Positions 54,992-64,000 of a DNA stretch of 64,000 bases are shown piece after piece. A program made the position numbers and the translations under genes. Source of the stretch: Panaeolus papilionaceus (taxonomy: Eukaryota > Basidiomycota > Agaricomycetes > Agaricales); NCBI GenBank assembly GCA_015501605.1, contig JADNRZ010000017.1, forward strand, positions 806,001-870,000. Reading direction: 5' to 3'. The notes under the pieces are model-generated. The model searched no databases. It had not been told where the DNA came from and saw only the letters and a list, made by a program, of their open reading frames with translations. Numbering within the stretch: position 1 is the first letter of the stretch; each line of letters opens with the position of its first letter.

Positions 54992-57414
54992 ATGTCAATT
55001 CAGACAAGCAGTCATCTCTTTAGCCCTGCTGTTCAGCACCAGCCACTATCTGCTCTCTTCCTGATTGAGAACTCAGTCGCTATGTCGAGGGTATGGCCTG
55101 ATCTCAAAGATCAGGCATTGAACAAGCTTCTGCATACTCTCATCTCGACAAACCCTACTGCTCCGGTACGTACCTACAATTTATCATCAAAGTTCTTCTT
55201 TTAGACTAAGTCTTGCAGCACATCGCTGTTTCGTTTTTGGAGAGCTGTCCCGAGGAAGGCCACTCGTCCCAACCATTTTCTCCCCGTCAGTATAGCGACC
55301 CCTTTGCTGGTCTTGAGAATGTCAGGTTCTCCTATGCACCCGAGAACAGAATATCTCCTACATTGGTAGATCATTGCATTCATGTACGTCGTCTCTCTGA
55401 TCGCGATAGAATTTTATAATGCTTATTCCGGATCTACAGTTTTTAGAGTCGAGCAACTTTCAAGGGCAATCTATAGCTCTCCACCTGTTCATCGTTGCCA
55501 GCACCGCGCCGTCCCAAGATATCACAGGGACTCCGTTCACAAACAATGGTTACTCGCCTTGGGTGATGTTAGCCCAAAAGATGGCACAAGTGCGCCAAAA
55601 ATAATTCTTCTTTGGCACTCACTTCTGATCGAAGATGCATTTTATAGGCGAACATTCATCTCCATCTTGTTCTCAGTCCACAAGAAGATTTGTCGGGGCT
55701 TTCAATGATGTTCGACGAGGCGGTAAGTCGCATTCACGTTTTATCATCAGCAGGACCCTGAATTTTTCCGTCGTTCCGTCATTTTACAGATCCGATTGCG
55801 AGGAAATGTCGAAGAGGTTGCCTCATTCCCAACTGATATGACTAGGATCATGTGCAGACTCTCGTCCAGGCCACCTTTTGAGACGTATGGGAGCCCGGGT
55901 TAGTAACTTCAGGCTTTTTTTCTTCGAATTAAGCGTGATTGACTTCAAATCTCCTCGGCTTCAACAGCATCTGGAGGCGGAATGCAAGTCCAGGTACGTA
56001 AACTTTACTCCCCCAAGATACATCGTGAATTAATCAGAGTTCTACTTTCCTCTAGCAACCTGAGAGGATTGCTCCCCCACGCCGAAATTCTTTTCCTGTC
56101 GACAATTTCTATCCCGATGGTCATCCATCTCCGCAAGGAGGTGAACTTGACACACCGCCCAGCCTCGTTTCCCAACTACAGCAGGTTCACGGGTTGACGA
56201 AAAAGAAGGTTTACGGCACCAAGCCACCCCGCCCACCTTTCTTCAAAGACGAACCTGTTCGAGATAACCAACGTCTCCCTGTGCGCGACAGATATCGAGG
56301 CAAGGGTCCAGCCCCACTCACCATGCCTCCCACCTTCATGGAGACTATGGTGTCGTCGGCATCTGGAGGAAGAGCCATGTCTCAGTCGCGCGCAGATCGT
56401 AAAAGTCGTGTAGGTCAGTCCAGCCCCGTTGACCCTTCCCGTCGCCAATTGGGCTGGCCTCGCCGTCTGTCAGGGCTATCCACCCCAGAACCAGAAATCC
56501 TCCCCTCGTCTGCGACGACCTATGCTGATACCTCTCCAGGCGGTTCCTACATCTCGTCCGACTTCTCATCGCCTGTTACTCCTGCCAGCACCTCGGAAGA
56601 ATATTATGGTGTAGGCCAGCAAGTCGCGGTGAATGTTCCCCCATCAGCGATGGCACCAGCGCCCCAACAAGCCTACTCCAACTTGCCAACGCCAGAAGCT
56701 CAGTGGTCGCAGCCGATTCAGTACGGATCGCCATACTCGTCACTGCCCGGGCAGACGACAACGTATTTCTCCAACCCAGTTCCAGGTGGGAACCAGCAAT
56801 ATGGCACCAACTACCCATCTCCCAACGGCCATTTCGACAACTATGTTGGTGAGGTTCCTTCTATTCCCACTGCAAACATCGTTTCTCGCGTATCACCACC
56901 ATCTGCTGCACTAGCACAAGCCCATTTCCCGCAGACAGCGCTGCAAGCGACGTCCGGCGTGAAGGCGCACCACCGTACGTCGTCACAGTCGAAGAAGAGC
57001 GACGACGACGAGAGGTTTGTCTTTACGAAGGAGTTCGTTGCGGCGACGGCAAGCATGTTTGAGAAAGAGGTGCTCCCGGCGTATCCCAATTACCCGGGTG
57101 CAAGCTCTGGGCTATTCACAAACGGGGTGTCCACAAGTCTTCCATCCAGCCTCCCAGCTTCTCGCGTCGGCGAGCTTTACGCGTCGCGCAACAGGCCTCT
57201 CCAAGCCGGGCCAGAGCCACTCGTCCATAATGGCAGCAACCCCAACCTACCTCAGATGGCCAATAACACCATCGCCTACAACCAGCCACGCGGAGGTCAG
57301 GTGCCAACTGCATCGAGCAGCCAGTCACCTCCCGCTGGCCCTTATGGCTCAGATGGGGTGTATCAGACAGGCTATGGGTCTTCAACCTCAAGCCTTGTTG
57401 GCTGGGCTGGCTAA
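54992..57414 (+). CDS. Med25-like von Willebrand A domain protein
   Basis: Seven exons: 54992..55165, 55219..55383, 55440..55589, 55648..55722, 55790..55898, 55968..55993 and 56056..57414, 685 aa with matching phases. The first about 235 residues form a VWA-type fold of the Mediator Med25 kind: LSALFLIENSVAMSRVWPDL (first strand and metal-site region), HIAVSFLESCPEEG, SIALHLFIVASTAP, ANIHLHLVLSP and a following helix. The C-terminal two-thirds is disordered and rich in Pro, Ser, Gln and Gly, with RPPFFKDEPVRDNQRLPVRD and KEFVAATASMFEKEVLP as the only structured-looking parts. In other eukaryotes Med25 binds Mediator through VWA and contacts activators. Whether this protein joins Mediator is inference. 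Confidence 0.82.
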
Positions 57415-59429
57415 ATGATAAAAGGACAGTCCACCCTTCCCATTTTCTTTAGTAGTCTTACGGGTGGCTATCACTTAAAATTCCTATTTTTTTTGCTTTC
57501 AGTTTTTCTTTCTCTTTCGTCCCCCCCCCTTTATTTTGGCTTTCCATGCATGCACTCTTCCCCAAGTCAAGTCCCAAACATCTTTGTCTATCATCGTCGT
57601 CGTTTCTTCTCATTCCGCATATGTAAGCCATCCATCATCCCTTCTACCTCCTTTGCCTCCCTCTCTCTTGGTGTAATTTTGATCTTGCTTTTGCCGGTCG
57701 TTTTAGTTGTATTTTATTTTGGTCTGGATTGTGTTGTTTATCCTTCGTACAATTCCCCTTGTCCTTTGCTTTTCTCTTTTTTGCTGGTATTGGGTGTCCT
57801 CTCTTTTTTACCTGTCCTTATTTGATTCTCGTACAATATGGTGTATCTTGTTATGTTCGTTTTTGTTTTACAAAGTTTTTTCTCGTCCGATATTTCGCGC
57901 ATATTTCTTTTCGATATTTTTCCTATATCACTCATCCCCATATCCTCCACTCGTGTCTATGCTATGTACCCCGCCTTCAGTCTATGCTCCTTGGTTCCTT
58001 GGTCATCTGGATTATTTAGAGGCGACAATGCCGTTCTCTTTGTCGCTACATCCCATCATGGTTTCATCATATCATCAACCCACTCACACCTCAGCATGTA
58101 ACTCGTATACCACTCGTTTCTTCTATATATCAATTTGACGTCTTCTTTCCGCTCAATAATCTCGCTGACTTTTGCATTCCAGTCTTTTGCATATTGTTTT
58201 GCAGAACAATATTTTAAAAATGTTGCTTGGTTGTGTGTTGAATGATGCCGAACGTCACATCTCCTCGATAGGGGCATTTGTCTCTCGCTTTCCGTTCACC
58301 AGAATCATTTAACTGCCTGACTTTTTGTCGTTTGTAGCCCATGTAAGTTGCTGTCCTACCTTTTTGTGGAGTTTATTACTGTAAGCATTTACTAACCTGA
58401 GTCTCTCGAGGATTGAGTGGGACGAAGCATTTCATCAGGGCTCTGCTGACGATGACCCTGGATAGGTGTCAATCAATATCCAAATAAACAAGATTTCACA
58501 GATTGTTGTCTGCAAAACAATACTTATGCAAACGACTGTCATCCTTGGACACATTGGAAAGCCATCTCTCGTTATATTGATGAAAAAACCCTGAACGTGA
58601 AGCCAAAATTTAAGGTTCCGCATCGACAGTGTTTCCACGAGACTTGACAAGGGGAAAATACGATCGTGATAAGTTCGCGTTGGGATAAAGGGCTTCTAAG
58701 TTCCATTCGCTCGATACCGAGTATCAAGGGCGAATACAGTTTCCTGTGTCTCGTGTGAGTCGTGGTGCAAAGAAAATGTCATAATGACATCTTTTTGGAC
58801 CTCGGGTGTCTTCTAAACGTCCTATGATGCACGAGTTCGGGGAGGTGTCGTTATTGGTGGGATAGACCTAGTCCAAGAAGTATTGTGTCGCGTTCTGCTC
58901 CTCGCCCCACTGATAAGACACACGACGTCTCGCATCGACCACGCACACACGCATTCAAGTTCAAACCCAATCTGAGAGATTCGGCGTTACCTCTTCAGAT
59001 CGTTGGCAGTCCCTAAGAAATTCTTTTTCAGGTTTAAACGCCGTCCTTATCCGATGAATTGAAGTTTGCAAGAGACGCGGTGTCCAAATTTTGCAAAGCA
59101 TCTAGAACATTCGATGTATTTGAACATACAGATTGGCTGCTGCGGCAAAATTCCCCGTTGTCAGACGTCCACCGAATGAATGGCAAACACTGGGAAAACG
59201 TGCAAAAAACTAACTGTTTGACGGATCCCAACTGGGGTCAGTGTCATTAAAGGGCCCAACGGACATGTGTGGTGATGGTCTTCCTGCTCATAAGAAGAAA
59301 ATAGGGTATGGAAGTGTAGATTACAATCACGACGTGAGGAAGGAGGATTACAACATAATCACAACCACCCTCAAAAGGGAAAGAAATAGTGTATGGATGA
59401 AGGGCATGTCCTTAGGCAGACAACTGAAT
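57415..59429. other. T-rich 3' flank and intergenic space
   Basis: 2.0 kb. The first about 700 bases are strongly pyrimidine-rich and give long hydrophobic open frames by composition only. The rest shows no gene; the last part flanks the 3' end of PRP46. Confidence 0.55.
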
Positions 59430-61197
59430 TTACTCTCTTTGCTCTGCGTACACCTGTTCGGGAATTTCGTCGCAGCAGATTAATAAGTTATCAGTATTCT
59501 AAAAGGAAAGGAACACATGCCTTAATAGTTTTGTCCGCTCCTCCTGTGATCAACCTTGTACCTGTCTGATCGAATGTGGAACAGAAAACACCAGCTTCAG
59601 CTTCCAGTGAACCAGGCTGGGGTACATCGTCGAGGTTTTGGAAAGGTGTACCAGTAGCATAGTCCCAGAAGGTCAAAGTGCCGTTATCACCTATTGAAGG
59701 TTAGAGAAGTTAAAGTTTAAATGGTCAGCGCTCGTCCTAACTTAAGAAATGAAGCAAGGGGAAAGGAAGCGGTTCGACTCGTTGGGGTACAAGAAGCGAG
59801 ATATGAGAGTAAAAACTCACCGCCAGAGAAGAACACGCCCTCCGCGTTAACGGACATCGTGTTGATAATGGCGTTGTGTCCACTGAAGTTGAAGACGAAA
59901 GATCCTTCTGGGCACTTCCATTTCTTGATGTTGTTTCCGCCAGCTGATCCAGAAGCGAAGGAATACTCCGTGGGGTGGATAGCAAGTGCACGAACAGACT
60001 TTTTGTGATGTGTGAGTGTGGTCATTGTTTTTCCTGCTGCAAGATCCCATAACCTAAAAAGGATTAATTGGAGATGCATCCGGAAAAGACTCAAAGAAAA
60101 AACAACGGAACGTACCTCACAGTTGAGTCCATACTTCCAGTGATAACTTGTGGGTCGGAATCCTGGCATTTGACGTCCGCGACTGTTGCAGTGTGTCCTG
60201 AAAGAACATGAATCTGGGCTTTTGTTCTCATGTCCCAGACACGAGCAGAGGCATCTCGACCAGCGGTCACCAAAACATCGAGGGTCGGGTGCAATGACAG
60301 AGAATAAACCCCAGAAAGATGACCGTGATAGTGGCGGATGACCTTGTTAGCTTCGAGGTCCCAGCACTTCACCATCTGTCAAGAAATAAGCCAATACATA
60401 GGAACAGGTGATAAATTTTTGGGTTTTGTCAAATAGAGGAATATGAAGTAGGACGAACCTTATCCTCTCCGCACGAAAAGAGGTATGGGTGACGCTGAGA
60501 GACCGCGAGACCGCGAACTGTCGAGATATGGCCGGTCAATGACAGTTTCAGTTCTCCAGAAGCCAAGTCCCAGATCTTAATGACACGATCTCCAGCACCC
60601 GTTGCAAACCATTTATTTCCCGGCTCCACGGCTACGCTTCTAACCCAGCCAAGATGTCCTGAAATAACACGAACGAGCTTCCAAGGAGGATGATATTCAG
60701 GCTTAACTGTCCGTGTTGTCTTATGCATAGTCAGAGCTTGAGAAAGCTTGGTTGCGGAGGCGAAGGAGGAAGGTTTTGCTTGAGGAGTTTTGTCAATTAT
60801 TGCGATAATTCTTGATGTATTGGAGTCGCCGACTCCTGTAAATGGAAGTCCTTGATGAGTTACGCGTATTGATTTCAGTTTTAGAACACCTACCTCCTCC
60901 TGTAATCATCTTGCGCGCTAAAGCCGGCTGTGATGGACCCACAGGACCTTGCTGTGAAAGCAAAGCAGCAGGTAATTCTTTATAGTCCGCGTATTCATCA
61001 CGGATTTTCATGGACAATCGTGTCCTCATACTAAGCCGAGTTTCAATATCAGAATTCTCTCATTCAGGGAGTAAATAAACACACCTCGACTCCTCCTCAT
61101 GTAAAAGTTCTCTATGCTGTGCTGCAAAGATATCCCTTGTCCGTTTTGCGCTGGTACGCTGAAGTTGTTCCAGGGACGGTAGTGATGCCGTGGCCAT
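59430..61197 (-). CDS. PRP46: Pre-mRNA-splicing factor PRP46 (PLRG1), WD40 protein
   Basis: Seven exons: 61085..61197, 60894..61030, 60459..60835, 60116..60375, 59821..60053, 59521..59690 and 59430..59453, 437 aa. A helical N-terminus ([29 protein letters not shown]) is followed by a low-complexity linker and [21 protein letters not shown] seven-bladed WD40 propeller then occupies residues about 130-437, with repeats marked by [46 protein letters not shown] and [12 protein letters not shown]46/PLRG1 is a core member of the Prp19 complex and the active spliceosome. The last intron (59454..59520) starts with GC instead of GT; removing it gives the family ending DKTIKVYAEQRE. Without it the protein would end ACVPFLLEY. 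Divergent with TFIIS. Confidence 0.96.
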
Positions 61198-61513
61198 TGT
61201 TGAATGCAAGGTTTTATAATTCCTAGAGATAAAATAAAAGCTTTTGAAAATGTCAAGGACCTGGAGGTTGTCAGATATAATGACGGTGGATGAACAACTG
61301 GGTCTGCATTCATTGCAAGTTGTTTGTCGTTGTTTTAAATAGATGACAACAGAGTCTGACATGACGGTAAATGTCAAACACGGGTTAACACTGTACTTGC
61401 ATCAAAGGGACAAGGAAAAGGTCGAAATCGCGCGTTAAAGCAGTAGAAAATCAAGTCGTACTAGAACTTAAGCAGCCAAAACCAAAGTCGTAGTCACTCT
61501 TGTCCATTACAAC
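61198..61513. promoter_or_regulatory. Shared divergent promoter region, PRP46 and TFIIS
   Basis: 316 bases lie between the two start codons. No strong TATA box is seen, as is usual for housekeeping genes. A splicing factor and an elongation factor may be co-expressed from here (inference). Confidence 0.5.
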
Positions 61514-62913
61514 ATGTCCGATATCGTGATTGAACTCAAAAAATCTGCAAAACAGTTGCAAAATGCTGTTAATGAACAGGTGTGTATGTTTTCCTTACGG
61601 TGAACCCTTCAATTTCAATTTCTGACCCTTCGCTTATAGGAAATTATTTCCATTCTTGATAGCCTAAAGTCTCAGCAAGTCAATGAAGCAATCCTTAGGG
61701 TAGGTGTTGCTCATCTCTTTTTAAATGTCCACTAGACCCCTTTTTCTTATTATGGTTTACTCCGAGCCAATGACTGACCGCTTCTTCACAGGAAAGCAAA
61801 ATCGGTTTGGCTGTTGGAAAGCTCAGGACACATAAATTAAAACCAGTAGCCGACCTCGCGAAAGAGATTGTCAAACACTGGAAGACGGCGGTAGAAAAGG
61901 CAAAGGGGAAGACACCTGGGGCATCATCAGCAACAGCGACAACAGCAGGTAAGCATGTGGCAATTATATGATCGCACGCACTTGCTGATACTTTGATAGA
62001 CAAAAAGACGCAGGGAGGTGGTACACCAGTCACACCTGGTGGGGCGTCAGCCGCGAAGACTGATGTCCGCACCGCCAAATCCGATAATGTCAAGGGGGAC
62101 ACTGGAGATAAGGTTCGCGACAAATGCATGGAACTCTTGTATGATGGATTGGCATGTGATGCAACAGCACGTAAGTCTTCCTTTGGTTCATCTCTCAGCG
62201 CTAAAATTTAATCATTTTAAAAGCCACTGATTTGATTGTCGGTCGAGCTCGTGTCCTTGAAAAGTGTGTCCTTAATGTCGCAGGAGGCATCAACGCCGAG
62301 TACAAGGCGAAAATTCGTTCGCTGTTTGTCAATCTGAAAGACAAGGCAAACCCTAGCCTACGTGCTAGCGTCGTTGAAGGTTCTTTGTCGCCAGAGAAGC
62401 TCAGCAAGATGACCACACAGGTTTGATAAAAGTCCTTCTGTAATCTTCGACCTTGCTTCATGTTTTGCAGGAAATGGCCTCTGAGGAGCGTAAGGCAGAA
62501 GATAAGAAACTCTTCGAAGAAAACCTTTTCAAGAGCTTGGCTGCTGGTCAACAAGAAGCAGAGACCGATGCATTCCAATGCTCCAGATGCAAGCAGGTGG
62601 GTTTCAGTGCAACCTCACCCTTTCTATAACTGACATCTTTTTGAAGCGAAAATGTGTCTATCGCCAGCAACAAACTCGCAGTGCTGATGAACCTATGACC
62701 GTATGTCTTTGCTTGTGTCTTTTCAGAAGCGCCTATGCTCACATCAAACTATTTTACAGACCTTTGTGACGTACGTGTTAATTGAATGTTGTTCCCTTGT
62801 GCTTACGCTGATATCCTTCACAGATGCACTGTTTGTCAGAACAAGTCAGTGTGCATTACAACCACAAGGTTTTCAATACTGACAAATTTTTCTATAGGTG
62901 GAAGTTCTCATAA
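61514..62913 (+). CDS. DST1: Transcription elongation factor TFIIS
   Basis: Ten exons: 61514..61579, 61640..61699, 61792..61948, 62000..62170, 62224..62420, 62471..62596, 62647..62700, 62760..62770, 62824..62844 and 62898..62913, 292 aa. Domain I (residues 1-80) is the helical LW domain (KLKPVADLAKEIVKHWKTAV). A Gly/Thr-rich linker follows, then the Pol II-binding domain II (RDKCMELLYDGLACDATAPT, YKAKIRSLFVNLKDKANPSL, EGSLSPEKLSKMTTQEMASE). The C-terminal zinc ribbon has CSRCKQRKCVYRQQQTRSAD and TCTVCQNKWKFS. Its RSADEP loop carries the Asp-Glu pair that enters the Pol II active site to stimulate RNA cleavage and rescue backtracked polymerase. The ribbon is spread over five exons, three of them only 11, 21 and 16 coding nt. 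Confidence 0.97.
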
Positions 62914-63558
62914 AAATATGCCTCTGAGACATGCAGCTACCCCATACTTTCCGCTCAGCTGTTATGCACCATTCCGATATGGTTCCTGGTTGCTGGAACC
63001 TCATTCACTTCACCGCCTGCATTGCTTTTTTCCGTCATACTGTTATCGTTGATATAATTTTATTTTATGACGCTTCCATTACTTGATCGCGGTTTGCCTA
63101 CATAATTTTGGCATCCTTCTTCCACCTTTTTCTTTTCTGTTATTTATCGCTTCCTCTTCTGATAGCATTGCCGAGCTTCAAGGTTTAATAAAACATCCAC
63201 CCCCAGTGTCCTTCTAAACAAGCCTGTTTTTGTAAAAATAAAAGATTTATACCCAGATATCGTTTGCTCTAAGATAAACCGTTCGTTTCCTCTCTGATAC
63301 ACTCCTTCCAGACTCAACGGCATTCCTTCCTTCTCGCCATGTTTTTTCAATAGCGGGTAACCAAGGAGGCGGATGAAGGGAAGCCAATTTAGCATCGTCT
63401 AAAGTTCCCACGATATGATTTCGGGAAGAAACATTTATTGGCCTGACTTGCACACTGATTCTATCCTTCCTCTACCAATCTTTCTGTCTTTTCATCGGTG
63501 TTCATATCCACCATATAAACCTTCTTTTATCCTTCTAGCTTTCTTTTAATCTTACGAC
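62914..63558. other. TFIIS 3' flank and promoter of the next gene
   Basis: 645 pyrimidine-rich bases; open frames on the minus strand (63144..63453) have no recognisable content. Confidence 0.5.
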
Positions 63559-64000
63559 ATGGCATCCGATTCCTCAGCTTCCACTTCTCCTTCTGTTATT
63601 ACCCCAGAGTCAACGGGAACGGGGTCTGCATTCACCACCAATGACTTGCCTGAAGATGTGTCAAATTCGACAACAATGTCAAAGAAAACGCGTCGACAGA
63701 CGGCATTCTACCCTAATCTTAACTCTGGAAATAAGCCGCAGAAGCCGTTCAGCAGGAGTGCAGCAAAGCGGGAAAGTGTCATGGCGTTGGGAAGCATCGA
63801 GCATCTGCAGCATTACTTCACGAAGACTGGTCTGGCAGCAAAGAAGAGGTGTGTTTAATTTGTTAGATTCATAATTATGCCCATTGTGCAAGACCGTCGT
63901 ACCCTGCACACTGCATGTCATTTCGATTGCAGCCCACGATGAAACGTGGTCGGTTTCACAACGTTGCTAATCCTGGGCCAATTTACTTGGTATTGACGGC
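63559..64000 (+). CDS. 5' end of an uncharacterised gene
   Basis: ATG 63559 opens a Ser/Thr-rich stretch (MASDSSASTSPSVITPESTG) followed by KKTRRQTAFYPNLNSGNKPQ and a conserved-looking segment, ESVMALGSIEHLQHYFTKTG continuing LAAKKR. The frame ends soon after (stop at 63856-63858). An intron probably begins at 63847-63855, with an acceptor near 63931 (CGATTGCAG). One phase then reads PTMKRGRFHNVANPGPIYLV to the window edge. Which donor is used is not certain. No family recognised; the gene continues outside the window. Confidence 0.65.

Noticed and set aside
57415..58140. Overlapping hydrophobic plus-strand frames after the Med25-like gene
   Set aside because: Poly-pyrimidine sequence always gives Phe/Leu/Ser-rich frames. 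Starts and stops are random and the position fits a 3' UTR.

Overview
The window reads as nuclear DNA of a mushroom-forming basidiomycete (Agaricomycetes). The evidence is the density of 50-65 nt introns, micro-exons of 3-24 nt, large F-box families, compact gene spacing, and the gene set (PRP46, TFIIS, DPH3, a Med25-like VWA protein). No species can be named from sequence alone. There is no CRISPR array, tRNA, rRNA or bacterial-style operon. Exon models were built by hand from splice sites and reading-frame continuity.

Layout. 0-10 kb: the 3' end of an uncharacterised gene, a four-exon unknown gene on the minus strand, and a 789-aa F-box protein. 10.5-26.6 kb: a cluster of six related F-box genes (starts at 10510, 14104, 18305 minus, 19458, 22781 and 24923). 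They share a three-exon layout and a C-terminal Cys-x-Cys tail. Housekeeping or single genes sit between them: an oxidoreductase-like mitochondrial protein, a 124-aa unknown, DPH3 and a GNAT acetyltransferase. 26.6-43.5 kb: four tandem copies of an MFS transporter gene on the minus strand, called A to D here, at different stages of decay. A is split by a 4,065-bp LTR retrotransposon, B carries a one-base deletion, C is intact and D has several stops and frameshifts. A relic of a mitochondrial carrier gene lies between A and B, and a 693-bp inverted-repeat element lies between C and D. 44-51 kb: an intact mitochondrial-carrier gene with an unusual N-terminal membrane anchor, another F-box gene, a tiny membrane-protein gene whose first coding exon is only ATG, and a decayed second copy of the GNAT gene. 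51-55 kb: mostly no callable gene. 55-64 kb: the Med25-like VWA protein, then PRP46 (minus) and TFIIS (plus) in divergent orientation, and the 5' end of one more gene.

How the parts fit. The right end is core gene-expression machinery (Mediator-like, spliceosomal, elongation). The middle is accessory: F-box adaptor-like proteins, expected to choose substrates for SCF ubiquitin ligases, and transporters, both expanded by local duplication and eroded by mutation and transposons. The most distinctive items are the F-box family with its CxC tail and the gag-only LTR element. The element has equal-length 558-bp LTRs and sits cleanly inside an otherwise open transporter exon.
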